DNA of 64,000 bases from Ariolimax columbianus. Its lineage: Eukaryota > Mollusca > Gastropoda > Stylommatophora > Arionidae. A program made the position numbers and the translations under genes. The stretch's first letter is position 1, and every line of letters begins with the position of its first letter. Of this stretch, positions 1 to 10,949 are shown in pieces. The notes below the pieces were generated by a model. The model made no database searches, was not told the origin of the DNA, and saw only the letters and a program-made list of their open reading frames with translations. The stretch spans positions 128,247,023-128,311,022 of the forward strand of contig JAVGWX010000003.1 of NCBI GenBank assembly GCA_036924085.1, in the 5' to 3' direction.

Positions 1-252
1 TATTTTGTACAGTGGAGGGAAATTAGGGTCAGGGGATGGAAGGAGTGGGGGAAATAAGGCTAGTAACAGGACTGCCCACACTGACAAGGCTGGACTTTTT
101 AAGTGCGTTAGTGGGGCTGCTCAAATGCCAACAGTGGACAGTGTGAGCGAGAGAGTGCTCACGCTCCCAAGAGTGGAGACAATGTGTAAGAAAGTAGAGT
201 AGCTCAATCTGCCAGTAGTGGACAATGTGAGAGACAGAGAGAAAGAGATAGC

Positions 253-284
<32 letters not shown>

Positions 285-960
285 TATTGGAGCAGTTCAT
301 ACTGCCAAAAATATACAATTTAAGAGAGATGGCGGGTAACTTAACGGTGCCAAGAGGATAATTTATTAAAAGAGAGAGGGAGAGAGATGGGAAGATGGAG
401 AGGGGGGAGAGAGATGAGATGGAGATATATATATATAGAGAGAGGGGGAGAGAAATTGGGATATATATATACATATAGAGAGAGAGAGAGAGAGAGATTG
501 GGACAGTCTCTATTGCCAGAAATGGACAATTTGAGATATCGCGGGTAACCTAAGGAGAGAGAGAGAGGGAGAGAGAGAAAGATAGAGATGGGGAGATAGA
601 GAGACAGGAGAGAGAGAGATTGGGGTAGTTAATACTGCCAAAAACGGATCATTTGAGAGAGATGGCGGGTAACCTAACAGTGCGAAGAGGATAATTTGAG
701 AGAGAGAGAGGGAGAGAGATAGAGAGAAAGATAGACAGAGATGAGAGAGAGAGAGAGGGGGAGAGAGAAAGAGAGTGAGAGTCGACAATTTGAGCGAGAC
801 AATGAGGCAGATTACACTGCCAAGAATAGACAATTTCTTTAGAGAGAGTATTTGGCAAAGCACACTGACAAGAGGGGACAATTTAAGATAAAGTTTGAGG
901 CAACACACATTGTCAAAGATGGACATAACTTGTGTGTGATGGTGGAACAGCTCCATCTTA
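1..960. repeat. GA-rich satellite with a recurring core
   Basis: Long (GA)n and GAGAGG stretches are broken by a recurring core reading roughly CTGCCAAGAATGGACAATTT, followed by a segment containing GGCGGGTAACCTAAC. The core recurs near 125, 210, 305, 515, 635, 818, 870 and 905, and the GGCGGGTAAC part near 330, 540 and 664. Spacing varies because the GA runs differ in length. Open frames on the minus strand here are only poly-Ser/Leu readings of the CT strand, so I do not treat them as genes. A short (AT)n lies near 425-475. Confidence 0.8.
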
Positions 961-1526
961 CAAGAGTGGGAAGAGGCTACTAACGTAAAGTCAAGATAAA
1001 TATACTCGTCAGACTATGTTAATCAGAATCAGGTGAAACAAACTGATCCTGTGTACATCTCACTTTCAAGCAGTTCTCCCTGGAAACATTGTTTCATGCC
1101 ATTCTTGGGCTCATAACGGTGAGCTAACTGAGGATCGTCGCATTGCACTACAGCCAAGAAGACCCCAGTACATCTGCTCTAATACGCCTCAAGATAGTAG
1201 GAGATCCACTGTAACTGAAAGACGTCAAAAGTACCTGACTTAAGTCCAAGTGGCACTGGTAACAACAACACACTGTCCAGTGCGCAATTGAAGAGAGAAA
1301 GTAGGAGAACCCACAATGAAATTAAAGACATATACCAGCTCCTAGAAAGAAGAGAAGTTACAGAGAGTAATAAAAGATATACCACCACAAGCATTCATTA
1401 AAACACCAGATGAGACAACCAAATGTTCAGATCCAAGAACTCTCATGAGAGCACCATAAAGATCAATTGATGCCTATCCCAATGAATGGATACATGTATA
1501 TAAGTGATCAGCATCTAAAGCCACTC
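961..1526. other. Unannotated stretch
   Basis: Mixed-composition sequence with no convincing open frame, RNA gene or repeat that I recognise. It ends where a 3' part of dispersed repeat X begins. Confidence 0.5.
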
Positions 1527-1610
1527 ATTCCATTCTCTGGACTACATTCTGCTACTTGAGCCATTTTCAGGGTTTGGTAGCGGGAGATTGAGAACGAACG
1601 AACGAAGCCA
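1527..1610 (+). mobile_element. Dispersed repeat X, 3' part
   Basis: This reads CATTCTCTGGACTACATTCT and continues through the CTACTTGAG and GGTTTGGTAGCGGGAGATTG blocks to GAACGAACGAACGAAG. It matches the 3' half of repeat X seen at 10035-10213, 35143-35305, 59935-60265 (minus) and 63205-63380 (minus). The 5' half is missing. Confidence 0.7.
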
Positions 1611-2285
1611 AGCGATATACTCGTAGAATACTTAGAATGATCCTCCGATGAGCTGTCTTGTGCTTACTGGGAGATTTGCTCCAAATATGAAGCTGAAATC
1701 ACTTGAAGCGCCCTTGTAATTATCTGAGGATAGCTTTTGATGTCTTTCCTTTAAAGGTCCAAAACATTGTTATTTTCACAGCCTCGATGTCCATCTTTCA
1801 AGCAATAAGAGATGATGGACATTCTAGAACTGATCTTATACAAATATCTCTAAACGTAGACCACATTATTACTTCTAATGTTGTCACAATAGTTGGTGCA
1901 CAGCTGACAATTCATAATTGTCTATGTTAAGAGTTGGTGTACCATCTACATCCAGGCCCTGCTGTATTACGGTTTTGTACGCGAAGTATTTGCGGTAGGT
2001 ATAACTAACGCAGTTACATAACAGCTATTATTGTTGGGGATGATGTGGTAGATACTTGAATGTAGAAGATCTCAGCTTTAGTTAGGCCTGCCGCGAAATT
2101 CCTGTTCTTGGTTATACTGTGCTTGAACTTATCCCTGACATTGGCTGATTCTCTTGAATTGTGGTGCGCATGCTACGTCTGGTGGCTATTTGCATAGAGA
2201 GATACTTACTGTGTCCTTCGTAGTATGCTGAAATCTTGAATAATAACATCTCTAACACTTCATCTTCGGCAGCAGATTCTGCATT
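1611..2285. other. Unannotated stretch
   Basis: No gene or repeat recognised. A 75-codon plus-strand open frame at 1703-1930 has no recognisable domain and is probably chance. Confidence 0.45.
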
Positions 2286-2386
2286 AGGTCTACTTTTCCA
2301 TCTGTAAATGTCTACCATTCCATCTGTCTATGTCTACCATTCCATCTGTCTAGGTTAACTATTCCATCTGTCTAGGTCTACCAGTC
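2286..2386. repeat. Minisatellite, 22-24 bp unit, left block
   Basis: Four to five units of the type GTCTACCATTCCATCTGTCT. The same family resumes at about 3612 on the far side of the LINE fragment, so the LINE sits between two blocks of one array. Confidence 0.8.
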
Positions 2387-3612
2387 ATCATGTAGCATGT
2401 CCTTTGTAGAACGTCGCTCCCATCACAGTCTGTCTGAAAGAAACTCGTTCCCTTGCCAAAATACCAGCTTCCGCCACTGTCATTCTCGGGCATTCCTGGA
2501 TATCTTGGTGCCATCGTCTTTTTGGTTTACCCCTTCCTCTTTTGCCTGGCACCATACCTTCCATCACCGTTCTCTCAAGACCGTTGTCTCTTGATGTGAA
2601 CAAAGTATTTGCATTTTCTAGTCAAAATGGAATTGATAAACCAGTTCTCCTCTATGCTCAACTCTTGCCGAATGTCTACATTTGTTCTTTTCTCTGTCCA
2701 GGGTATTCGGATGATCTTTCTGTAACATTTTGACTTGAAGGATTCGATTCTTTGTCTAGAAGTTTTGGTAATCGTCCATGCTTCACAGCCATAAGCTGCC
2801 ACAGGAAAAACACGGGCTCTCAAGACTTTTACTTTTATCGTTTTGTTGGTGCCCTGCCATAATTTCTTCAGGCTGTTCAGTCTCTGCATTGCCATTTTTA
2901 GTCTCCTTCTGATTTCTTTCGAGCAGTCACCATTTTTGTCAATTCTGGAGCCCAGATATTCAAAATGTGTAATCTGATCTATTCCCTCACCACCCACTGT
3001 AAATTTATGCTGACATTGTGTTTTATCGAAGGTCATTATCTTTGTTTTGTTTATGTTTATGAACAGATTTTGATCTTTACTATGTCCATTAACGGCTGAA
3101 AGTAGCTGCTCTAGCCCTTCCGCACTTCTTGATAGTATCACTGTGTCATCTGCGTATCGTAACTCTGGAATCTCGTACCCCCCAATCGTAAATGGGTCGA
3201 AACTTTCAATGTTCTCATCTTCTCGTACATTTCTCATTATACATTCCGCATATATGTTGTACAGATAAGGAGAGAGGATACATCCCTGTCGGACTCCCTT
3301 TTGTACTGCAAACCAATCTGATGTTTGCCCAGATACTCGGACAGTGGCTTGTTGATTTTGGTATAATGTTTCAATGAGATGGACTATATGCAAAGGAAAC
3401 CCCATTTCCTTCATGATTCTCCACAGATTTTGATGTTTTGCCGTGTCGAAGGCCTTAGTGTAATCAATAAAACATGTGTACAGGTCTACATTAAACTCTC
3501 TACATTTTTCATAGACATTCCTTAAATTGAAAATGTGGTCCCGGGTCCCTCTGTCTTTCCTAAAACCTGCCTGGACTACGTGAATTTCAGATTCAAACCA
3601 GTATGTTATGTA
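2387..3612 (-). mobile_element. 5'-truncated RTE-like LINE, RT and C-terminus
   Basis: This is the 3' part of a non-LTR retrotransposon in antisense. It encodes the reverse transcriptase fingers and palm, thumb, and the C-terminal region that ends near GATFYKGHAT. The endonuclease is absent (5' truncation). The 3' end is near 2387, where the element sense strand ends in an ATGATGA-like tail, as RTE-type LINEs often do. Two other copies (17690-18165 and 22150-22640) and a 3' scrap (22667-22700) belong to the same family. The clade is inferred from by-eye similarity to BovB/RTE reverse transcriptases; a jockey-type assignment is possible. Confidence 0.88.
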
Positions 3613-3624
3613 TATGTCTATCAT
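2575..3624 (-). pseudogene. Reverse transcriptase ORF2 fragment of RTE-like LINE
   Basis: A 349-codon open frame carries RT motifs in order: QAGFRKDRGTRD (residues 18-29), motif A FIDYTKAFD (52-60), motif B GVRQGCILSP (110-119), catalytic YADD (157-160), a thumb HFEYLGS segment near residue 220, then YGCEAW and RIIRIPWTEKRTN near the end. Both motif A Asp and the YADD aspartates are present, so the palm is not obviously inactivated. The first 7 or so residues are read from the flanking minisatellite, so the ATG is not the native start. The frame breaks near 2600, where the C-terminal part (DNGLERTVMEGM onward) continues in another frame at 2388-2603, so there is at least one frameshift. No endonuclease domain is present. 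The element is a relic, but a comparatively young one. Confidence 0.9.
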
Positions 3625-3950
3625 TACCTTTGGTCTAGGTCTACCATTAACTTCTGTCCAGATCTACCATTACCTTCTGTCTAGGTCTACCATTACCTTC
3701 AGTTTATGTCTACCATTATCTTCTATCTATGTCTATCATTACCTTCTATCCAGATCTACCATTACCTTCTGCCTAGGTCTGCCATTACCTTCTGTCAGGT
3801 CTACCAGTAAACTGTGTCTATGTTTACCATTATTTTCTGTCCAGGTCTACCATTAACGTCTATCTAGGCCTACATTTAATTTTTGCACTGGATCTACCTT
3901 TCCAATAAGTCTACGTCTACATTTACCGTCTGCCTAGGTCACAGGAAGAT
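3612..3950. repeat. Minisatellite, 22-24 bp unit, right block
   Basis: About 14 degenerate units of the type GTCTACCATTACCTTCTGTC. It matches the left block at 2286-2386. The plus-strand open frame 3608-3856 simply reads through it. Confidence 0.85.
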
Positions 3951-4071
3951 GTACAGTGGATCAGTAGTTTAGATGGCTAGGATACAGTTCCTCTGAGTCA
4001 GAAGCAGCTTTGAGTCTCGATCTTTGTCAAATTACTTGCTGTGATAGGATGAGAAGCGAGGTGGTGGAGAA

Positions 4072-4157
4072 GTGTGTGTATGAGTGTGAGTGTGTGTGTG
4101 TGTGAGAGAGAGAGATAGAGAGAGAGAGAGTGAGAGAGAGAGTGAGAGAGAGAGTGA
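4072..4157. repeat. (TG)n/(GA)n microsatellite
   Basis: TGTGTGTG runs pass into GAGAGA runs with interspersed GT steps. Confidence 0.85.
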
Positions 4158-4229
4158 AATAAAAACATAACATGTACCCATTCAATGACTCATTCTGCAA
4201 TCGGGCTATATTGCTCAGTGATATTAAGC

Positions 4230-4690
4230 CCCATAACTATATTTTAACAACAGTTTTATTAGTGATGTCGATACTGGAATACACGTGAATGGTCAATGAA
4301 AACCTTTGAGCTCCCTGTAAAGTACAGGTCTTCAATAAATGCACATCATGTTCTTCTGTTATGTACGATATGTTCCAACTCTGTCCATCTTTTCTGAATG
4401 TTTGTCTCGAGCTCTCTTCTCCGTGTGTTTTGATCAACCCATACTTCCATTGCTCCGAGGAATGTCAGAACAAAGAGTGTCTTGTAATGATATCAACTGG
4501 TTTCCGTAATATGTGCCCAATCCAACCCCATTGTCTTATCCTCACGTCTTGGTGCATTGTTATCTGTCTGTGTGTTTCCAACAGTTCCACATTAGTGACC
4601 TTATCAGACAAATTCAATCTCTCTTTTCTGAGCAGGCACCCATTTATAAAAGTCTGAACTTTTTTCGTTACAGCTGTTGATGATTATGTT
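4230..4690 (-). mobile_element. LINE ORF2 C-terminal relic
   Basis: Reading the minus strand gives, in successive frames, KVQTFINGCLLRKE, LNLSDKVTNVELLE, RIRQWGWIGHILRKP with VDIITRHSLF, then RRELETNIQKRWTELEHI. This order matches the common LINE C-terminus (ISN/VTN block, RRWxWIGHxLRK block, WRR block). Several stops and frame changes break it, and there is no RT part. The family differs from the RTE-like copy at 2387-3612; it resembles the relic at 6240-6510. Confidence 0.75.
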
Positions 4691-5842
4691 TCAAGCAATA
4701 CAACAGAACAGACTTTATACTGACGTTGAATTGTTATTTTTGTGTCGGACTTAATTTGTTTTGATTTCCATAAGTCCCTCAATGACTTTTGTGTTAATTT
4801 TTTGTATTGTTATCTGTATCTCCTACTTTGTCTATATTGCTATCAAGATGCATATATGACACACAGCACAGATGATTAATTCTTATTGCATTTACTTTCA
4901 TATTTTGTTTTGTTTTCTTTTCTGTGTATTCTCAATCCCAACTTCAGTGACCTCTCATTAGTAAACTTATTTTATGTTTCAACTGATTGCGGTTATGAAA
5001 GTGTACAGCAAAGTCATCAGAAAATATCGAATCATCAAATTGTTTTGTAAAATTCAATTTAATTATATTTCTGTTGTTTGGTAATGATAATTGCACAGAA
5101 ATAACTGGTAATGTGAACGTACAGCAACAACAATCAAGCTCGTTGGAGCCAAGACATAGAAAGCGACAAGAAAGGGAAAATAATAGACGTCCTACCTCAG
5201 CAGTAAGCCAACATTAGAAACGATAAACATCGCTATGGGCATGAAGTTGTGGAGAGACATTCCCCCTTTTGCTGGTCGCTAGTCAACACGGATTTTTGAA
5301 AATGAGGAGAAATGTTCTGTCAAGTTATTCACATTGAAGAAGAAGATAGTTTGACTGCAGTGATGTAGAATGCAGGATTAAAGAAAACATACACTTACTA
5401 CCAGGCCAGTTGCTTGGGTTGATTTATGCACACGATAGACGGTGTCGGGTGTTAGCGTCTAGGAACCTGCTATGTAAGAACTAGCGAATCGGTGAAGATA
5501 AGTAGCGACAAGCTGATGTGGTCTAGATAAGGGAGAATCTCGAAAAGCTAAATGTGACGATGCTGGAACAGGAGTTTGAAGTCTTAGGTAATCTAAGGGC
5601 TGGGTTGTTTTTTTTTAAGTAGCCAAATAGAACACAGTGATGTTGGGGATGAAGTGTTGGAGACTTTATTATACCGAGGTGGGGTGGGCAGTTCCATAGC
5701 TGTAAATCAGGTACATATTTACGCATGAGTTGACTGATAAGTCCTTTTCAAGTGTTATTTGGAGGCGACGTTCAGCGTGAACAGAGCACGTTCTTCGAAT
5801 GATTAATGTTATAATCCCGTTACAGGCGATTGTGTGGAAACC
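4691..5842. other. Unannotated AT-rich stretch
   Basis: No gene or recognisable repeat seen. The composition is AT-rich with T-rich tracts around 4720-5060. Open frames are below 70 codons and have no domain. Confidence 0.45.
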
Positions 5843-5918
5843 GCGCGGCAGGGTAGATGAGGCGCGGCAGGGTAGATGAGGAGCGACAGTGTAGCTGAGG
5901 AGCGGCAGTGTAGACGCT
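5843..5918. repeat. 19-bp tandem repeat, 4 copies
   Basis: Four head-to-tail units of the type GCGGCAGGGTAGATGAGGA. The first two are nearly identical and the last two diverged. Confidence 0.85.
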
Positions 5919-6239
5919 TTGCAGGACGGTTACCAGAGGGTACAACAATAGGGCTGAGGAGCATACACAAACTATAGAGTGTAGCGGCGGGCCGATCCAA
6001 CTGGAGAATTTTGAGTTCTGTCTTTTGCGGTGTGTGTCGCTAAAAGATCAAACACATAAATATATATCTATGGAGGGAGAGAGAGACTGGACAGTTGAGA
6101 TCTGCAATCGAAGCTGATCCCTTTTCCGTGATAGGCAAGCAAGTTAACCACTGCATCACGCCAAATATGCAGAAAAAGGATGTATCTTTTTCTAACACTA
6201 TTCCGGCTTTGTCACAATCGAATGTTTGAACACCAATAA
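5919..6239. other. Unannotated stretch
   Basis: No gene or repeat recognised apart from a short GAGAGAGAGA run near 6076. Confidence 0.4.
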
Positions 6240-6510
6240 TCAGGTTAGCCAACCGCAATTCCCTCCCGGTAAACGGTCTACGCTGGAATTGGAACGGTCC
6301 TGTTCCAACGAGAGAACGAGACACCATCACCAGTACTCCGGTGACATGGGCCAGAGAGAGGGAAAGTCAAATAGAGGCCAACCTAAGACAACTTGGCGAA
6401 GAACCGTGTAAGTCGAAATGAAAATCATGAATCTGTACAGAACGGAGAATGACTGTAGACCGAGTGAAGTGGTAAGAGTTTGTTGCTACCACTAACCCTT
6501 TACACCACAA
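6240..6510 (+). mobile_element. LINE ORF2 C-terminal relic
   Basis: The plus strand reads RWNWNGPVPTRERDTITST, then after a frameshift GKSNRGQPKTTWRRTV, a stop, and EMKIMN. It ends in a VDRVKW...FVATTNPLHHKL stretch. This is the RRWxWIGH / GKRxRGRPKTTWRRT / DRxxWxxFVAAL order of LINE ORF2 C-termini, with stops and at least two frame changes. It is 5' truncated and in opposite orientation to the related relic at 4230-4690. Confidence 0.78.
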
Positions 6511-6572
6511 GCTTTAAAACATGAAATGTAAATTCATCCCAAAAAGTACTATTTCCTTACCTCCCACAAATT

Positions 6573-7552
6573 CGAGGGCTATTCACTAAGTTTTGGGACT
6601 GATTTTGTTTCCCTCGTGCAACTATGATATGTAACTAAGTGGCATTAAGACAGTACATGTGATAACTGTAAACCAATGTATGTTCCAAACCGGAAGCCGG
6701 TATCTTAATATACGCGCTTTGTGGACGCATATAAATGAACGTACCCTTGCAGTAATCATGGAATATTTTTAATGGACGTTAATATTTAGCAATGTCTGTG
6801 CACTGATATTTATTGTGCCTCGGAAAAAAAAACTGCGCACTGAAACCATCAAAATGCTGCAGTCAGCTATCAGAGAGTCCTGCCTAAGTCGATCTAGGAC
6901 ATTCGGATGGTATTTAAGTTTCAGATATATTTTGTTTGTTTTGTTTTTAGATATGAACGCCTATCCTTTGTAGATGAGCCCAATCAAGGCAGACCGTCAT
7001 ACTCCCAGACTTACAAACCGTGGCACGTGTACACGAAATCATACGCGCTGACTGACGCCTGATTATCAGATAGGTTGCAGAGGATGTTGGATATCAATCT
7101 GTACGTGACATAAAATCGTAACTGAAGATTTACACACGAGGCAGGTGAGAGCGAAGCTCTTGCCTTGTCTCCTGACAGTGAAACAGAAGGACAATAGCTT
7201 ATCCACAAACCAATTTTTGGCGAAACACAGCATTCCATCGCTCCCACGCCAAACCATACTCATCTGACCTTGTTCAGTGTGACTTCTCCTTGCTTGTCCC
7301 CACAGCTTTAGAAAACAAATGAAAGGTCGCGGATTCGATGATGACAAGAGATTCAAGTCAATGCGACTAGACAAATGGGAGCTATTACAAAACAATTCCT
7401 ACAAGAGTGGTTTCGTCTTTATCAGGAACTTTATAATAAGTGCATACGGTCACAAGGTGCCCCCATTGAAGGAGAACAAACCAACTAGCCGGTAATTCTA
7501 CTCATTCACTCAACAAAAATAGTCGGCCCGGAACTTGGTGAACAGCCATAGT
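6573..7552 (+). mobile_element. Mariner-like element lacking the transposase core
   Basis: Terminal inverted repeats of about 35 bp flank the element: the left reads GGCTATTCACTAAGTTTTGG from 6577, and the reverse complement of the right (7512-7552) reads GGCTGTTCACCAAGTTCCGG. Inside, the plus strand encodes a mariner N-terminus (LRTETIKMLQSAIRESCLSR at about 6829), a second helix-turn-helix segment (VHEIIRADxRLIIR with VAEDVGYQSV, about 7028-7090), then FLAKHSIPSLP and the C-terminal QEWFRLYQELYNKCIRSQGA (about 7395-7455). The region between the HTH part and FLAKH, where the D,D34D catalytic residues should lie, is missing. Stops and frameshifts are frequent. The element is about 980 bp, against roughly 1.3 kb for full mariners. 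It could only have moved, if at all, with a transposase supplied elsewhere. Confidence 0.85.
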
Positions 7553-7752
7553 ATTTCATTTCCTGACAACGTAGATTTTTTATTAGATATGTTATTCGAA
7601 TATAAAATACAACTGGAGATCGCAGAATAATGGTTACAGTATCCGGAAAAAACATGCTGTAGGATGCAATGGGTTAAAGTAGCAATCATGTGTGACAGTC
7701 AATGCATGCTTGGCCAGTACCGGGTCAAACATCTAAGAAGAAGAATCCAGTT

Positions 7753-7856
7753 ATCATTGTGATTGCGGGAATCATTGTGAACTTCGGATTTCATTGTGGA
7801 TTTCGGATATCATTGTGGATTTCGGAAATCATTGTGGATTTTGGAAATCTTTGTAA
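7753..7856. repeat. 19-bp tandem repeat
   Basis: Five to six units of the type ATCATTGTGGATTTCGGAA, diverging at both ends. Confidence 0.85.
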
Positions 7857-8107
7857 GTTTATAATCAGGCCGTAAAAGTCTAAGTAAGCTGGTCTCAATG
7901 CGTGCTAAGAACGCATTATGTAATGCAACTTGTCACAGAAGCCACAGACAGAAGTGGGCATAGAAAGCTTGGACAAAAATGTCTTCCTGGCTGTGGAAGC
8001 ACAATGCAATGATGACTTGATTATCCTAATAATGAACTAAAGGACTGAAGTCAATAGAATTGTGCTCACGGTTGAGTTTCAGTGTATATAATGATCAAGG
8101 TATTCTT

Positions 8108-8119
8108 ATATCAGGCACT
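8108..8119. repeat. Target-site duplication of SINE S (left)
   Basis: ATATCAGGCACT occurs here and again, identical, at 8370-8381, immediately flanking the SINE. Confidence 0.9.
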
Positions 8120-8369
8120 AGGGGACGGCGTGGCCTAGTGGTTAAGTGGCTCGGCTCACAACCCGAATGTGCTGGGTTCGATCCCCATCACAGCACCGGC
8201 CGTTACCCGGGGAAAGCAAACCCTTAGAAAATGCAGGAGGAAGCAGACCCTTACATAAAATGCATGCTGAAGTCGGATGCACTGGGCCGACAGGCGCAAA
8301 ATAAAAACCACGGTGCAACGCACACCCGCTTTGGGGAATAGAGAAATAATGCGACGGAAAAGAAAAAAA
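8120..8369 (+). mobile_element. tRNA-derived SINE (S), copy 1
   Basis: This 250-bp element starts with a tRNA-like head. Box A-like TGGCCTAGTGGTTA and box B-like GGGTTCGATCCC lie about 35 bp apart, as in an internal RNA polymerase III promoter. A tRNA-unrelated body (with GAAAATGCAGGAGGAAGCAG and GGGCCGACAGGCGCAAAATA) follows, then an A-rich end. It is flanked by a 12-bp direct repeat ATATCAGGCACT (8108-8119 and 8370-8381), the expected target-site duplication of LINE-driven retrotransposition. Copies 2 and 3 are at 13478-13690 and 43080-43225. Confidence 0.9.
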
Positions 8370-8649
8370 ATATCAGGCACTGTTGACTGGGTTTAGGTTA
8401 TTACGACTTCATTTTACAAGATCTCAGATTTTTGAAGATGATGTGACAAGTTCTCCTGTGAGTGTTGGAAGACAGTAAGCTATCACTATGTCATGGGTTG
8501 GAGAGTTTTCTACCCTACATGTGTTAGATCACACTGTTAATCGCTCCTAACGACATGCTCTAAGTGTGGCAGTAGTGATATTCTCGTCTGTCATGCGCAG
8601 TTGTTCCGAAATAACTCATACATGGAAAATGCTACGCTGGTGTTGTACA

Positions 8650-9085
8650 AGGCTGCTCGTGGTAAGTTCAGGTAAAAGGCGACGACGATTCTTGGATAGC
8701 AGATTACAGTGGCTATTCTTACATCCCGAGGCGTACTTTAGGTGGATCCAGGTCCTATTGGCTGTAGCCAAATGGAATGCTCCTTGATAAACTCATCACA
8801 ACAGGGGACTACAGTGTCGATCCCCACCTCGGTGGTCAGAATGTTCTAACACAACCTGAACCCAAGAGCATTTAGATGGGCATGTGGCGTGGTCTTGATC
8901 ACTATATTTGACCTGGATCTGATTACTCTTAGCTCCCTGGCCAGACTGTTCTCCCACATTTTGTTTATGAATGCATGAACAAAGACGTGTGGTGCGGGCC
9001 TAGGACAGTATATTTCACCTGCCCTGATTACCCTGTGCTCCCGGAAAAACGCGATAGAGACCACTATGGGACGTGTTATTAACGA
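8650..9085 (-). mobile_element. Dispersed repeat Y, minus copy
   Basis: The plus strand reads GATTACAGTGGCTATTCTTA, then CATCCCGAGGCGT and GATCCCCACCTCGGTGG, and near 9010 the reverse complement of AATCAGGGCAGGTGAAATAT. The same blocks occur at 11805-12010, 33600-33942, 35306-35608, 52190-52400 and 57960-58215. The middle contains a second partial unit (AATCAGATCCAGGTCAAATA in reverse complement). Confidence 0.65.
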
Positions 9086-10034
9086 AGCCGTCACAGAGGA
9101 GGTCAAATGGAAAGGCAGCCATACACTCCTTTGAGAATGTAGACAGAAAACAGTGAAATGAATACATCATAAAAGTTCAAGATTTTTGACTTGCTGGAAG
9201 AAACTAGCAATTTGACAAAGTTTGAGGATAAACAAACTAACCTGGAAGTGTGAAGGTAGACCGTACTTAAGTCTGACGTACTTCTTGAGATGACCAATTG
9301 TAACAGCAGCTTTACATTGCAGGTATCTGACATCAACGGCCCCCTATTGGTGAAATGATTAGAGTTATTATAGCTTCCCATTGGTCACTAGCAATGAGCA
9401 AGCACAACAAACTCACAAAATAGATTAGAACGTATTGCATATTACAGAAACAACTATGCTCAAATTGTTCTCTGCTCGATTCAATAAACTAAGTGCTATC
9501 TACGGAACATTTTCTGAGATAATGAAAATTGGAGAAAAATAAACAACACACATCCAAAATAAAATAATTGCTAACATCGAGATCAGTAAATGCTGCTTAC
9601 ATAAAGATTATTTATAATAAAACTACTTTGATATTAGTAGCAGATAGGCACCTTTTTATCATGAATTCAATTTTATAAATAAAAATCCGAACTGATGGAC
9701 TGAATGTAATCAATATAATTATCAAAGACAGGAGACTGTTAACCATCGATGTACTCAAGAATGAATAGTTTCCTTCAGTCATGGTAGGTGTTTTTAAATT
9801 CTTGTTCACTTAGCCTCAAGCCTAGCTCACATAACAAACAGCTGGAAAACATTTCAGTGAAAACATAAGATTACACACAACAAATATATATATGGTGGTC
9901 GTGAAGATAACAAACAAAATGTATGTCTAAAATAAATGATGATTCAACTTTCCTCTCCAGGTGAAGTAAAGGATCACCACTATAGCAGGCCCCTTTACAT
10001 GCAGCCGGTATCTGAGAAGCTGAAATGACGACTT
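9086..10034. other. Unannotated AT-rich stretch
   Basis: No gene or repeat family recognised. Short minus-strand open frames have no domain. A small (TA)n lies near 9885. Confidence 0.4.
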
Positions 10035-10213
10035 TAATAACAATGGATCTCTGCTGAAGTCGTACGTGTCGGACCGATAAGTGCAAATGTTACAGTCAAG
10101 CTGTAAGCCACGACACAACATTCCGTTTTCCTGACAACATTGTGCTACTTGCAAAGTCCTATTCAGGGCTTGGTAGCATGAGATTGAGAATGAACGACGA
10201 AGAAGAAGATGAA
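10035..10213 (+). mobile_element. Dispersed repeat X, 3' half
   Basis: The order GTGTCGGACCGATAAGTGCA, CAGTCAAGCTGTAA, CATTCCGTTTTCCTGACAAC, TGCTACTTGCAAAGTCCTAT, GGCTTGGTAGCATGAGATTG, GAATGAACGACGAAGAAGAA matches the copies at 35143-35305 and, in reverse, 63205-63380. It ends in the GAAGAAGAAG tail. Confidence 0.8.
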
Positions 10214-10373
10214 TAATATTGGATTTACATCATGAGTATGTCAATTCCAAGGACAGCCCACTTTAGTCATCTTTTACAACATACTTGTAAGGTTACATTG
10301 GGTCTGTTCCTCTCAACTTGGTACCACTTGAGCATCTAATGTAGATACAACATGTAAATCATGTCAAACTGGC

Positions 10374-10411
10374 ACATAGCAAATTCACCTTGATTCGTTT
10401 TTCCACCCGGG
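10374..10411 (-). mobile_element. LINE 3' scrap (38 bp)
   Basis: These 38 bases are identical to 10999-11036 inside the LINE relic at 10950-11200. On the minus strand they read CCGGGTGGAAAAACGAATCA and onward, corresponding to a VEKRIKVNLLCV reading in that relic. This is a second, very short copy of the same LINE segment. Confidence 0.65.
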
Positions 10412-10656
10412 TCTTGACATCCTCTTTAGACGTGAACACACGACGAAAGTCCATTCGCTCACTAGCACCTCTGAGAAAGATACATTGATATTTAGTGGAC
10501 AAAATGAGACTATTGGACTATCAAGCCTGTGCTACTAACTTTACTGTCAAAACGTGAATCAGATCATCCAGGTAAAGTTGGTTACCATAGTACAACTGCA
10601 GAGAGACTGATGCACATATGCACGTACGCATGACGATAACAAACCGCACGAACGCA

Positions 10657-10683
10657 CACACACACACACAGAGAATGAGAGAG

Positions 10684-10734
<51 letters not shown>
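10657..10734. repeat. (CA)n and (GA)n microsatellites
   Basis: A short (CA)n run at 10657-10670 is followed by about 23 GA dinucleotides at 10688-10734. Confidence 0.95.
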
Positions 10735-10737
<3 letters not shown>

Positions 10738-10949
10738 CAGACAGGCATATCCCAGCACAACAGTTGGATGAGTGTAGAAGAAAAAAGAAAAACCTACTTT
10801 TACAGACAATGTCACAAGTAGAGAAGAAATATGAATATTCTAGAAGAATATAGAGATGGGGAACGAATAAGAGACACGTCACAACAAAAATTAGACCACC
10901 ATTGTACTCTAGAAGTTAGAACAGGCACATCAATGTTAAATAAATACTT

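Noticed and set aside
121..956. Overlapping minus-strand frames of 60-148 codons rich in Ser/Leu
   Set aside because: They are translations of the CT strand of a GA satellite with variable-length runs; no domain and no stable frame.
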